Shown here piece by piece: positions 52,430-61,547 of a DNA stretch of 64,000 nucleotides. The stretch's first letter is position 1. Each line of letters starts with the position of its first letter. The notes under the pieces were generated by a model. It was not told the origin of the DNA and searched no databases. It was given only the letters and a program-made list of their open reading frames with translations. The stretch is taken from positions 1 through 64,000 of the forward strand of contig CALOAD010000020.1 in the NCBI GenBank assembly GCA_942491415.1, written 5' to 3'. A program made the translations under genes and the position numbers. The stretch comes from CALOAD01 sp942491415 (GTDB lineage Bacteria > Cyanobacteriota > Vampirovibrionia > Gastranaerophilales > CALOAD01).

Positions 52430-53215
52430 ATGCTTAGAGCTTTAACAACAGCAGCCACCGGTATGGTAGCCCAACAAATGAATATTGATATAATCTCTAA
52501 CAATATGGCTAACGTAAATACAACAGGCTATAAAAAGGTTAGAGCCGAGTTTCAAGATTTATTGAGCCAAACGATAAAAGCTCCGGGAGCTCTTATTTCA
52601 CAAGGCTCAACACAGCCTGTAGGTATCGAAGTAGGTTTAGGTACAAAAACAGCAGCAACACAAAGAGTTTTCTCTGAAGGCACTTTAAAACAAACAGGAA
52701 ATCCTATGGATGTCGCAATTGAAGGTGATGGATTTTTGCAAGTTCAGCTGGATGACGGTACCATTGGCTATACTCGAGATGGCTCTTTGAAAAGAGATGG
52801 TACCGGTCAACTTACAACTACCGACGGTTTTATTATTCAGCCTCAAATAACAATTCCTGAAACTGCAAATGAAATAGTAATTACACCTGATGGTAGAGTC
52901 TCAGTTAGAGAATCAGGTCAAACGGATTATAACGAAGTTGGACAACTTCAACTTGTTAAATTCTCAAACCCTTCAGGATTGTTATCTATGGGTAAAAATA
53001 TGTATAAAGAAACTCCTGCTTCAGGTTCTCCTAATGAAGGTATCGCTGGTGTTGAGGGTTTTGGAACAATGCAGCAAGGATTTTTAGAAGGTGCGAATGT
53101 TCAACTGGTAGAAGAAATGATCAATCTCATTCAAGCCGAAAGAGCTTTTGAAGCCAACTCAAAATTGATTAAATCTTCAAGTGAAATTCTTAGACAAGCA
53201 AACCAAATAAGATAA
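52430..53215 (+). CDS. flgG: Flagellar distal rod protein FlgG
   Basis: The distal rod subunit. The sequence is close to consensus: MLRALTTAATGMVAQQMNID, NNMANVNTTGYKK, GNPMDVAIEGDGFLQV, and the C-terminal LVEEMINLIQAERAFEANSK helix. The length of 261 residues is standard. It has a strong GGAGG ribosome-binding site. Confidence 0.95.
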   Translation: MLRALTTAATGMVAQQMNIDIISNNMANVNTTGYKKVRAEFQDLLSQTIKAPGALISQGSTQPVGIEVGLGTKTAATQRVFSEGTLKQTGNPMDVAIEGDGFLQVQLDDGTIGYTRDGSLKRDGTGQLTTTDGFIIQPQITIPETANEIVITPDGRVSVRESGQTDYNEVGQLQLVKFSNPSGLLSMGKNMYKETPASGSPNEGIAGVEGFGTMQQGFLEGANVQLVEEMINLIQAERAFEANSKLIKSSSEILRQANQIR

Positions 53216-53228
53216 AGGAATAGATAAA

Positions 53229-53942
53229 TTGAAAAAAATGTTTAAAACAGCCTTAATAGCCACAGTAGTTCCGTTTTTGTTCACGGGCTATAGCTTTGCT
53301 GCTGTTTTGGACGCTAATTTTATAAAAGAAAACATTGAAAAAAATATTAAAAATCAGCTTGAATCAATAACTACAGGTGATATCAAAGTTGATGTAAATA
53401 AAGTTCCTTATCAGTCTATAAATGTAAAAGACGGAATTATTGATTTTAATGTGAACATCAATCTTAGAAATATTTCTTCCAGAACAGTCGCAAGAGTTGA
53501 GGTTTTGAGTGATGGTCAACAGCAAAGAGCTTTTGGAGTTCCGGTTGATATTGAAATACAAGATTATGTTTGGGTAGCTAAAGAATCTATATATAAAGGA
53601 AAAGCACTTAATAGCTCAAATGTAAAACTTGAAAAAAAAGATATTACAAAATTATTTAACCGTGTTTTAAAACAAAATTTTAATTATAGAAAAGCCTATA
53701 CAGCAAAGAATTTTAGGGCAGGGGAAATTTTAAACAAAAGATTTATTACCAGTGAACCCGATGTAAAAAGACAAAGCACGGTGTCGGTAATATTTAAAAG
53801 TAAATATGTAAGATTGGTTCTTGATGCCGAAGCTGTTCAAGATGGGCGGATAGGAGACTATATAAGGGTTAAAAATAAAAAATATAAAAAGTCTTATACG
53901 GGAAAAGTAATAGATAAAAATCGGGTTTTAGTAAAAATTTAG
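53229..53942 (+). CDS. flgA: Flagellar P-ring assembly chaperone FlgA
   Basis: FlgA is a periplasmic chaperone for FlgI assembly into the P ring. The protein begins with a signal peptide (about 1-25, ending YSFAA) and ends in an SAF/beta-clip domain (VWVAKESIYKGKALNSSNV, then FRAGEILNKRFI and AVQDGRIGDYIRVKN). The start is TTG at 53229, ten bases after AAGGA; the ATG at 53238 would be too far. The length is 237 residues. Confidence 0.9.
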   Translation: MKKMFKTALIATVVPFLFTGYSFAAVLDANFIKENIEKNIKNQLESITTGDIKVDVNKVPYQSINVKDGIIDFNVNINLRNISSRTVARVEVLSDGQQQRAFGVPVDIEIQDYVWVAKESIYKGKALNSSNVKLEKKDITKLFNRVLKQNFNYRKAYTAKNFRAGEILNKRFITSEPDVKRQSTVSVIFKSKYVRLVLDAEAVQDGRIGDYIRVKNKKYKKSYTGKVIDKNRVLVKI

Positions 53943-53966
53943 AATTAATAATAAGGTAAGTGAAAA

Positions 53967-54614
53967 ATGAAGATTTGGGGATCAAAAATTTTAATAGCAG
54001 CGACAGTACTTTCAGTAGGAATGACTTCTGTGAGCGCCGAATCGTTGTTTACGGGTGGTGTATCGCACAATGCGTATCCTATTAATCCAAAATCACTTTT
54101 TAGTAGTGTAAAAGCTAAAAGTATAGGTGATTTGGTTACCGTGATTGTTAAAGAGCAAGTTTCAACTTCTGATGACCTTAAATTAACAGTAAAAGAAGAA
54201 TCTAAAAGTAATGACAGCTTTTCAGGATTCTTAAATAAATTATATGGCGAAATATTTAATTCAAAAAGAAAAATCATTCCTGATGAATTGGCTGATTTTG
54301 GCGGATCTTCAGACGTAGGAAATAATGCAAAAATTGAAAGAACAACTACTTTAGAAGATCAAATAACTACGCAGGTAGTTCAAATTCTTCCAAATGGAAA
54401 CCTTGTTATTCAAGGCAAGAAAACAGCAATTAACTCAGGAGAAAGAGTTGATGTGATTATTAGCGGTATTGTCGATCCAAGATTTTTGGATGGTGTAGGA
54501 AGAATAAATTCAAATCAAATAGCAAATTTACAAATAGCAGTTACCGGAAAAGGAACAATATCAAGATCTAATGATGAAGGTACGGTTAACAGATTCGTAA
54601 GATACTTATTCTAA
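53967..54614 (+). CDS. flgH: Flagellar L-ring protein FlgH, without lipobox
   Basis: FlgH forms the outer-membrane L ring around the rod, which implies a Gram-negative envelope. The body matches the family: SLFSSVKAKSIGDLVTVIVKE, then VQILPNGNLVIQGKK, NSGERVDVIISGIVDP and the closing GTVNRFVRYLF. In most bacteria FlgH is a lipoprotein. Here the signal peptide ends SVSAESL with no cysteine, so it would be cut by ordinary signal peptidase. The length is 215 residues. Confidence 0.93.
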   Translation: MKIWGSKILIAATVLSVGMTSVSAESLFTGGVSHNAYPINPKSLFSSVKAKSIGDLVTVIVKEQVSTSDDLKLTVKEESKSNDSFSGFLNKLYGEIFNSKRKIIPDELADFGGSSDVGNNAKIERTTTLEDQITTQVVQILPNGNLVIQGKKTAINSGERVDVIISGIVDPRFLDGVGRINSNQIANLQIAVTGKGTISRSNDEGTVNRFVRYLF

Positions 54615-54632
54615 AATAAACTGGAGAATGTT

Positions 54633-55742
54633 ATGGTGAGGAAATTTTGGGTTTTAATAATAGCAATGGGATTGATGCTTCAATGTGGTATCAACACTCC
54701 TGCTGATGCCGCAAAAGTAAGAATAAAAGATATTACACATATTGATGGTGTTAGAGATAACCAACTTGTTGGATATGGTGTTGTGGTAGGTCTTGCCGGC
54801 ACAGGTGATAACAGTAAATCAACACAGCTTACGAATCAGTCTATGCTTGCCAGTCTTGGTACTGTAATAAATAACAGTAATGATATTAAAAAAGGAAATA
54901 CAGCCGCCGTTATCGTTACAGCTTTAATACCACCTTTTTCTAAAAGTGGAGATAAGATCGATGTTATAGTTTCTTCAATGGCTGATGCTAAAAGCCTTGA
55001 AGGTGGGCTTCTTGTTCAAACCCAACTTCTAGCTCCAAACGGTGAAGTTGTAGCAGTTGCTCAAGGTCCTGTAAGTACTGGAGGAACAAGCGTTTCATCA
55101 GCAGGCAGTAGCGCTAGAACAAGTATAGTAACATCAGCGAGAATTCCTAACGGAGCCATAGTAGAAAGAGATATTACAACAGAAATCGGCGATGAAACAG
55201 GACTTAAAATTATACTTGAAAAGTCTGATTTTACTTTGGCGGCTAGAATTTCTCAAACAGTTAACGAGAATCTTGCACCTGCTAAAGCTTTAGATGGAAG
55301 TACTATACAAATATACATTCCCGAGAAATTTAACGATGACAGAATTACATTTATTTCACTTTTAGAAAATATGACAGTGAATAGTAGTGGAGCAGTGGCA
55401 AAAGTTGTTATAAATGAACGTACGGGAACTATTGTAATAGGTAGTGAAGTAAAGCTTCTTCCTGCAGCAGTAGCTCACGGTAATTTAACGGTAACTGTAT
55501 CGACTACAAATGAGATATCTCAGCCTGATGCATTGAGTGATGGAATGACTCAGTTTGTTCAAAATAGCGAGATAAGCGTTCAAGAAACACCGGGGCAAAT
55601 TATTGAAGTTCCTGCAAATGCTAATTTAAGCGAGCTTGTAAGAGCTTTGAATGCAATAGGAGTTTCACCTTATGATTTAATATCAATTTTACAGGCGTTA
55701 AAAGCTGCAGGTAGCCTGCAAGCAGCTTTAGAAATAATTTAG
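54633..55742 (+). CDS. flgI: Flagellar P-ring protein FlgI
   Basis: FlgI forms the periplasmic P ring bound to peptidoglycan. The signal peptide (about 1-27, ending ADAA) is followed by the canonical VRIKDITHIDGVRDNQLVGY and GVVVGLAGTGD. The C-terminal VPANANLSELVRALNAIGV block is also canonical. The length is 369 residues. A cysteine in the signal region (LMLQCG) is not a lipobox. Confidence 0.96.
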   Translation: MVRKFWVLIIAMGLMLQCGINTPADAAKVRIKDITHIDGVRDNQLVGYGVVVGLAGTGDNSKSTQLTNQSMLASLGTVINNSNDIKKGNTAAVIVTALIPPFSKSGDKIDVIVSSMADAKSLEGGLLVQTQLLAPNGEVVAVAQGPVSTGGTSVSSAGSSARTSIVTSARIPNGAIVERDITTEIGDETGLKIILEKSDFTLAARISQTVNENLAPAKALDGSTIQIYIPEKFNDDRITFISLLENMTVNSSGAVAKVVINERTGTIVIGSEVKLLPAAVAHGNLTVTVSTTNEISQPDALSDGMTQFVQNSEISVQETPGQIIEVPANANLSELVRALNAIGVSPYDLISILQALKAAGSLQAALEII

Positions 55743-55752
55743 GAGTAAGACC

Positions 55753-56070
55753 TTGAATCCAATTAATGTAAATCAAAATTTAAATCCTGTTCAAGACAGT
55801 CAGCTTGCATCTTTAAAAGGCTTAAAGTCAATTAACACAGAGGAGGGGCTTAAAAAAGCCGCAACTCAGTTCGAGGCTGTTTTTGTATCAAAACTCTTAA
55901 ATGTAATGGATTCAACAGTTGAAAGATCAGGTTTTTTGAGTGGTGGTAAAAACGAAAAAATGTTTAAATCAATGATGCATCAACAAATAGCTCAGGATAT
56001 TGCATCGAATCCTTCAAGCTCAATAGGGCTTGCAAAACAAATTTATGAACAAATGAAAGATTTATTATAG
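55753..56070 (+). CDS. flgJ: FlgJ rod-binding domain protein, without hydrolase domain
   Basis: Only the N-terminal rod-binding domain of FlgJ is present, 105 residues: LKKAATQFEAVFVSKLLNVMD, then FLSGGKNEKMFKSMMHQQIAQDI. The peptidoglycan hydrolase half is missing and its role is probably taken by the transglycosylase at the head of the operon. The start is TTG at 55753, seven bases after AGGAG. Confidence 0.9.
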   Translation: MNPINVNQNLNPVQDSQLASLKGLKSINTEEGLKKAATQFEAVFVSKLLNVMDSTVERSGFLSGGKNEKMFKSMMHQQIAQDIASNPSSSIGLAKQIYEQMKDLL

Positions 56071-56087
56071 TTGTTGGGGACAGAAAA

Positions 56088-56420
56088 ATGGTAAGTGGAG
56101 TAGGTCAAAATATAAATTCATTACAAGCATTAAGAGCATCAAACGCTTTTAAAACAGCTCCAAAGGCTGATGTGAAAAAATTTGAAGAAGCTATGGGCTT
56201 AAATGATATTGAAGACAGAGTTTCGGTTCAGTCACTTGAGGAATCCGCAAAGCAAGCTTTGCAAACAGTCGAAGTTACAAAACCATTGGGTGTTGATGAA
56301 AAAAAATTACAAGAAATTCAGCAAATAGCTGAGAGAATGGGAGAATCTAATATTTCTAAAGATGATATAAATTATGGGTTTACTTATGGCAGAAGCATTT
56401 TAGTTGATTATTCGGCTTAA
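56088..56420 (+). CDS. Unknown flagellar-operon protein in the FlgM position
   Basis: A 110-residue helical protein between flgJ and flgN, where the anti-sigma factor flgM often lies. It does not show the FlgM C-terminal consensus. Instead it ends NISKDDINYGFTYGRSILVDYSA, preceded by a helix LQEIQQIAERMG. The N-terminus is polar and probably disordered, as in FlgM. It could be a divergent FlgM, another export substrate or a chaperone. Position in the operon is the main evidence for a flagellar role. Confidence 0.65.
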   Translation: MVSGVGQNINSLQALRASNAFKTAPKADVKKFEEAMGLNDIEDRVSVQSLEESAKQALQTVEVTKPLGVDEKKLQEIQQIAERMGESNISKDDINYGFTYGRSILVDYSA

Positions 56421-56440
56421 AGCCAATGGGGAGTTTCAAA

Positions 56441-56941
56441 ATGATTGAAAAATTAAATGAACTGGAACAAATTTTAGATAAAGAAATAAAAACATATAAA
56501 GAAATTGATGAGTGTATTATAGATAAGAAAAATATACTTATGAAAAATGATGCTGAATCATTGTTAAAGGTTGATCAAAAATTATTATCATATAGTCAAA
56601 AAATGACAGACTTAGAAAAAGAAAGAATTAATTTTTATTCTACAATGACCCCCAGGCAAAGCTCTTTAAGCGCTATTATTGAGTCAGCTATGAATTTGGA
56701 CAGAAATAAAGCTAATAAAATACAAGAAAAAAGAAATAAAATAGTTAGCTTAGCTAAAAATATTGAAAAAAATGAGAACACTAATAAAGAGCTGGTTAAG
56801 CATTCTTTAAAAATGATAGAATCTACGGTTAGTATGATAGCGAAAGCGTTAAACCCTAAAATGGATTCTTATGGTAATACAGGTAAGGCTTATGGAAGAG
56901 CAATTACTCCAGGATTAAGTTCCATAGTTAAAGAAGCTTAA
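56441..56941 (+). CDS. flgN: Flagellar export chaperone FlgN
   Basis: A helical protein typical of FlgN, the chaperone for the hook-associated proteins FlgK and FlgL, which are encoded next. The heptad-rich N-terminal 130 residues (MIEKLNELEQILDKEIKTYKEI) and the small C-terminal region containing YGNTGKAYG fit. I start at the ATG at 56441, seven bases after GGGGAG; the ATG at 56426 is before that ribosome-binding site. The length is 166 residues. Confidence 0.82.
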   Translation: MIEKLNELEQILDKEIKTYKEIDECIIDKKNILMKNDAESLLKVDQKLLSYSQKMTDLEKERINFYSTMTPRQSSLSAIIESAMNLDRNKANKIQEKRNKIVSLAKNIEKNENTNKELVKHSLKMIESTVSMIAKALNPKMDSYGNTGKAYGRAITPGLSSIVKEA

Positions 56942-56959
56942 GCTAAGGGGAGAGGTTAA

Positions 56960-58546
56960 ATGGTATCAGGATTACATAGTATGTATAACGCCCAAAGAGC
57001 TTTAATGGTTAACCAGGCTGCTTTGGATATCGTAAACAATAATATTGCGAATATGAATACCGAAGGTTATAGTAAACAAAGAGTGGAGCTTTCGCAAATA
57101 GTCTACCCTCAAAATGGTGTTCATATTTCTGAAGTGGCGGCTCAAACAGGTGGCGGTGCTTGTATTGATGATATTTCAAGAAATAGAGATATTTATCTTG
57201 ATAAGTATTTTAGGTCTGAAAATAGTGAAAACTCTTATTATAAAGAGTTAGGAAACCTTGCAATGCTTGTGGAAGACATTTCTAATGAAATGGATGGATC
57301 AGGAATTAATGATGCATTGGATGGTTTTTTCAAAGCTGCTCAAAAACTTAATGGTAAGCCTTCAGACCCTGTTATAAGATCAGAATTTGTTCAAGAAGCC
57401 GTGAAGCTGGCAGGACAATTTAATAATATATCTGAGCAATTAACCAATTTGAGAACAAGTCTTGTTGGCGATCCTAGCAATATTGATACTCTTAAAACGA
57501 GTAAAATACACCTTTCTTGTGAAGAATTAAATAACAAACTTGAATCTGTAGCTAATTTGAATTATGAAATAGCTGTTTCATCTTCTCAAGGAACTACTCC
57601 TAATGGACTTTTGGACCAGAGGGATAAGCTTTTGGATGAAATCTCGGAAATGATTCCTATCGAGGTTATAGAAAAACCCAATAATCTTATAAGTATTAAT
57701 ATGAACGGTGTTACGCTTATTGATGGTAATAAACTCAATTGCAAATTTCAAGCTGTGAAAAATCCATCAGCCAATCCCGCTGAAGTTGATGCAAATCCTG
57801 CTGTTGTTCAGCTGGTTGACAAAGATGGAAATCTAAAGGTTGACAATGCCAATGATATAATCACTACGGGTAAAATTAAAGCTATTTTAGATATGGGTGG
57901 TTCGGATGCTAATAGCCTGAATATTAAAAATATTTTAACAGAAGTTGATAAGCTTGCTGTAGAATTTGCTCAGGAAGTAAATGACGTACAGTTATATAGG
58001 GATAATGCTGCATTACCAACTGAAAGTGCACTTTGCATGGATTCATCAACAAATCCACCCACTTTAAAAATGGCAACAGAACCTATATTTGTTAATGAGA
58101 CCGGTACTATGACTAATATTACAGCGGCTAATATTAAAATAAATCAAAATATAGTAGATGATCCTTATGAAGTTGCAACGGCTAAAGGTGCGGTAACAGC
58201 CGGTGTACCGGATGAGCCAAATGCAACAGGAAATAGTAGTAGTATTCTTGAAATAGCCCAGTTAAGAAACAAGAATATGACCGGTTTGAATAGTACGACT
58301 CCTGAAAACTTTATTACTTCTCTTACAGGTGATATCGGTGTAAAAGGACAAAGTATAAAAGATAATATTGAAACGCAAAAATCAATTGTTGATCAGATAA
58401 AAATGAGAAGACAATCAGCCATAGGTGTTAATTTGGATGAAGAGTTGGTTGATTTAGTTAAATTTCAAAGAGCTTATGAAGCAGCTGCCAGAATGTTTTC
58501 GGTTTCGAATCAAATTTTGCAGCAAATAGTTAATCTTGGTAGGTAA
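56960..58546 (+). CDS. flgK: Flagellar hook-associated protein 1, FlgK
   Basis: FlgK joins hook to filament. The 528-residue protein has the conserved N-terminal rod-like segment (LMVNQAALDIVNNNIANMNTEGYSK), the FlgK GINDALDGFFKAAQKL and NGLLDQRDKLLDEISEMI blocks, and the C-terminal helix NLDEELVDLVKFQRAYEAAARMF. The start follows GGGGAGAGG. Confidence 0.95.
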   Translation: MVSGLHSMYNAQRALMVNQAALDIVNNNIANMNTEGYSKQRVELSQIVYPQNGVHISEVAAQTGGGACIDDISRNRDIYLDKYFRSENSENSYYKELGNLAMLVEDISNEMDGSGINDALDGFFKAAQKLNGKPSDPVIRSEFVQEAVKLAGQFNNISEQLTNLRTSLVGDPSNIDTLKTSKIHLSCEELNNKLESVANLNYEIAVSSSQGTTPNGLLDQRDKLLDEISEMIPIEVIEKPNNLISINMNGVTLIDGNKLNCKFQAVKNPSANPAEVDANPAVVQLVDKDGNLKVDNANDIITTGKIKAILDMGGSDANSLNIKNILTEVDKLAVEFAQEVNDVQLYRDNAALPTESALCMDSSTNPPTLKMATEPIFVNETGTMTNITAANIKINQNIVDDPYEVATAKGAVTAGVPDEPNATGNSSSILEIAQLRNKNMTGLNSTTPENFITSLTGDIGVKGQSIKDNIETQKSIVDQIKMRRQSAIGVNLDEELVDLVKFQRAYEAAARMFSVSNQILQQIVNLGR

Positions 58547-58562
58547 CGGGAGGTAGCAGATT

Positions 58563-59510
58563 ATGTTTTATAACCGTGTAACAACGAAATCTGTGAGTGA
58601 AAGTGTGATACTTTCAATGATGAATAACAGAACAAAAATGGCAGAATTGCAAGAGCAGATATCAACCGGAAAAAGAATTGATACACCGTCTGATGACGCT
58701 TCTGCTGCTATAGATGTACTTACTTCTAATACAGCTTTAGCTAAAATAGAAATATACAAAGAGAATGTTAATACAGCCAAGTCAGAGCTTGATTTTGTAG
58801 ATAATCAAATGCAGAGTATAACTGATAATCTTCATAGGGTAAAGGAGCTTACTACACAAGCAGCTAATGCTTCTTGTGGACCTGAGGAATTGAAAAATAT
58901 AAACGAAGAAATTGAGCAAATAATAGAAAGTTTAAAAAGTATAGGAAATACAAAATTTGGAAATAATTACGTTTTTGCAGGGGTAAATAATGCAATTCCA
59001 CCTTTTGAAAGCACAACAACAGGCGAGATTGACTATGTAGGAACCCCTAAGAGTGGTGATTACCAAAGAAAAATTGAAGTAAGTGATAATGTTCTTGTAG
59101 ATATTAACGTAACAGGTGAAGAAATTCTCGGATATCATAGAATTGTTCCGGGAGCCCCACCTACTGTGGATGGAAAAGGGCTTTTTAATACACTTGTCAC
59201 ATTGAGTCAGGAACTTAAAACTGATCCTCCCAGCCACGATAATATAAGATCAAAATTAGGTGAACTTGATGATGCTTTGAGTTCGGTTTCAATGGCTAGA
59301 GCAAGGTTGGGTGGTGTTTCAAATAGACTTGAAACAACTCTTACAAGGCTTGAAGATGATAAAGTGAATTTTTCTGAATTTAAAAAGAATGCTGAAGGTA
59401 TTGATATGATTAAAGCGATGTCTGATCTGCAATTTCAGGAAGTAGCTTTGAATGCCTCTCTTTCAGTAGGTTCAAAACTAATTAAAACAAGCTTGATCAA
59501 TTATTTATAA
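58563..59510 (+). CDS. flgL: Flagellar hook-associated protein 3, FlgL
   Basis: FlgL caps the hook-filament junction with FlgK. The flagellin-like N-terminus (MMNNRTKMAELQEQISTGKRIDTPSDD) and C-terminus (FKKNAEGIDMIKAMSDLQFQEVALNASLSVGSKL) are clear. At 315 residues it is normal. It is the last gene of the operon, which ends at a strong terminator. Flagellin and the hook protein are not in this window. Confidence 0.95.
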   Translation: MFYNRVTTKSVSESVILSMMNNRTKMAELQEQISTGKRIDTPSDDASAAIDVLTSNTALAKIEIYKENVNTAKSELDFVDNQMQSITDNLHRVKELTTQAANASCGPEELKNINEEIEQIIESLKSIGNTKFGNNYVFAGVNNAIPPFESTTTGEIDYVGTPKSGDYQRKIEVSDNVLVDINVTGEEILGYHRIVPGAPPTVDGKGLFNTLVTLSQELKTDPPSHDNIRSKLGELDDALSSVSMARARLGGVSNRLETTLTRLEDDKVNFSEFKKNAEGIDMIKAMSDLQFQEVALNASLSVGSKLIKTSLINYL

Positions 59511-59557
59511 TAATTTAAAAAATTACACTCTAAAAACCCAAAATACTTACCATTTAT

Positions 59558-59584
59558 AAAGAGGATTTAATCCTCTTTTTTATT
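59558..59584 (+). terminator. Terminator of the flagellar operon
   Basis: AAAGAGGAT and ATCCTCTTT flank a TTA loop and run into a T-stretch, 47 bases after the flgL stop. Confidence 0.85.
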
Positions 59585-59634
59585 TATACCGATAGCAAAA
59601 TGTAATCAGAAAAATTAATTTATTTGGTTATAAG
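59585..59634. repeat. Dispersed intergenic repeat, copy B (longest)
   Basis: TATACCGATAGCAAAATG, then TAATCAGAAAAATTAATT and TATTTGGTTATAAG. Both halves recur at 10156-10243 and the first half at 43994. This copy lies between convergent genes, so it cannot be a promoter for either neighbour as oriented. Confidence 0.4.
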
Positions 59635-59637
59635 TTC

Positions 59638-60726
59638 TTAAAATCGGTAGATCGTTAAAATATCGGGATCAAGAAAAATGGTTTCTTCAAGTTTTAAATT
59701 CAAACAATCATTTATTTGATCAATATCAAAACCTTCAATCCAGCTTTTGGCTTTGTTGTCCCCGAGTATTTTAGGAGCAGAGAACATATAAATTTTATCA
59801 ACTAATTTTTCTTTAATAAAAGCTCCGTTCAAAATACCTCCTGCTTCAATCAAAATGCTTGTTATATTTTTTTTGTAGAGTTCTTTTATTAGATTATTGA
59901 GGTTTATTTTATTATTATCTGAAAACTCGCATTTTAAAAATTCAATATGGTCAGGATATTTTTGCAGCTTTGATTTGTCTGCATTTTTAGATGTTGCTAT
60001 TATTACTCGTGTTTTATCATTTGTATAAACTTTAGCGGAAGTCGGAGTTATTAAATTTGAGTCAATAATTATTCGTATAGGGTTTCTTCCGTTTGCCATT
60101 CTGCAATTTAAAGAAGGATTATCAGCCAGAATAGTGCCTGATCCTGTTAAAATGGCATCATATTTGTTTCTTAGGCTTTGAACTTTTTCTCTTGATTTTG
60201 AAGAGGTTATCCATTTGCTTGAACCTGTTTTTGTGGCTATTTTTCCATCAAGAGTGCAAGCTGTTTTTATTGCTATAAAAGGTTTTTGATATTTTATATT
60301 TTTTATGAATATTTCATTTAATTTTTTGCATTCTGATTCTAAAATACCTGTTATAACTTCAATGCCTGCTTTTTGGCATTTTTTAATTCCTTCACCTGAT
60401 ACTTTAGGATTTGGATCAACCATTCCTACTATCAATTTTTTAATACCTTTTTTGATTATAAGATCAGCGCAAGGAGGTGTTTTTCCAAAATGAGAACAAG
60501 GCTCTAGAGATACATATAAAGTCCCGTTTTTTGCTTTGTCTCCTGCCATATTTAAGGCATTTACTTCGGCGTGAGCTTCTCCGTATTTTTGATGGAATCC
60601 CTCACCTGCAAATTTGTTATTTTCATCCAGCACAATAGATCCAACTAAAGGGTTTGGAGCAACAAGACCTTCTGCTTGATGAGCCAATTCAATACATTTT
60701 TTTATATATTTTTCATGTGTATTCAT
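59638..60726 (-). CDS. ribD: Riboflavin biosynthesis bifunctional deaminase/reductase RibD
   Basis: RibD deaminates and then reduces the pyrimidine intermediate of riboflavin synthesis. The N-terminal cytidine-deaminase-type domain has the zinc ligands H52 (with E54 in HAEVNAL), C77 and C86 (PCSHFGKTPPC). The C-terminal reductase domain (about 145-362) includes FIAIKTACTLDGKIAT and ILIEAGGILNG. I start at the ATG at 60726 (MNTHEKYIKKC), where homology begins; 44 upstream codons are open but unlike RibD and overlap the coaE start. The length is 362 residues. No FMN riboswitch is visible. Confidence 0.93.
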   Translation of the reverse strand: MNTHEKYIKKCIELAHQAEGLVAPNPLVGSIVLDENNKFAGEGFHQKYGEAHAEVNALNMAGDKAKNGTLYVSLEPCSHFGKTPPCADLIIKKGIKKLIVGMVDPNPKVSGEGIKKCQKAGIEVITGILESECKKLNEIFIKNIKYQKPFIAIKTACTLDGKIATKTGSSKWITSSKSREKVQSLRNKYDAILTGSGTILADNPSLNCRMANGRNPIRIIIDSNLITPTSAKVYTNDKTRVIIATSKNADKSKLQKYPDHIEFLKCEFSDNNKINLNNLIKELYKKNITSILIEAGGILNGAFIKEKLVDKIYMFSAPKILGDNKAKSWIEGFDIDQINDCLNLKLEETIFLDPDILTIYRF

Positions 60727-60832
60727 ATCAAATACCAAAAAATTCTTTAAATGGATATTAACATAAATATGCGTACAGGGTTTTAAAGGTATTTGAGTTG
60801 AATAAGGTTTTTGTTCTTGATTAAATAATCTT

Positions 60833-61429
60833 ATGATTAAAGTTGTAATAACAGGCAATATTGCTTGTGGAAAATCGTTAATCGAGTCTTTTTTGAAAGA
60901 TATGAATATAAGTGTTATTGATGCCGATAAAGTTGTTCATTCACTTTATTTGCAGAATAGTTTTCAAGATAAAATCAAAAATTTATTTAAAGACTTTGAT
61001 ATAATAGAAAATAGTGAAATATCCAGAAAAAAAATAGCTCAGATTGTCTTTAGTGATAAAAAAATGATGCGAAAACTTGAACAAATTTTGCATCCCGAAG
61101 TTAGGGTTGAAATAGAAAAATTTTTGATAGAACATTCAATTGAAGGTATTGTTTGTGCTTCTATACCATTGTTATTTGAATCTAAAATGGAAGATTTGTT
61201 TGACAAAATTATTATAGTAACGGCAAGTTGTGACAACCAAATAAAACGATTGAAGAAAAGATCGGGTTGTACTGAAAAAGAAGCTATTCAAAGAATTAGC
61301 TCTCAAGCTTCTCAAGAAGAAAAAGTTAAAAAATCTGATTTTGTCATAGATAATAATGGATCAAAGGATGAGGCAAAAAAACAACTTATTGAGATAATAG
61401 AAGAAATAAAATCTAACCGGTTAATGTGA
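60833..61429 (+). CDS. coaE: Dephospho-CoA kinase
   Basis: CoaE performs the last step of coenzyme A synthesis. The P-loop GNIACGKS is at 8-15, followed by VIDADKVVHSLY, SIPLLFES and the QIKRLKKRSGCTEKEAIQRISSQ lid. The 198-residue length is standard. It is divergent from ribD with 106 bases between. An A8 run inside the gene is in frame, which shows that homopolymers in this assembly are not generally miscalled. Confidence 0.95.
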   Translation: MIKVVITGNIACGKSLIESFLKDMNISVIDADKVVHSLYLQNSFQDKIKNLFKDFDIIENSEISRKKIAQIVFSDKKMMRKLEQILHPEVRVEIEKFLIEHSIEGIVCASIPLLFESKMEDLFDKIIIVTASCDNQIKRLKKRSGCTEKEAIQRISSQASQEEKVKKSDFVIDNNGSKDEAKKQLIEIIEEIKSNRLM

Positions 61430-61547
61430 ATTAGTGCCTAATGGTTAAATTTTTAAAGAATGTTTTAATGTTCTATGGTAAAAATTTTATGAAGGGGTTA
61501 ATATAGTTCATAATCCGATGAATTTATTTTAAAGAGAGATTAATAAA

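Noticed and set aside
60727..60858. RibD N-terminal extension of 44 residues
   Set aside because: The extra residues have no RibD likeness, would overlap the coaE start on the other strand, and the ATG at 60726 begins exactly where family similarity begins.
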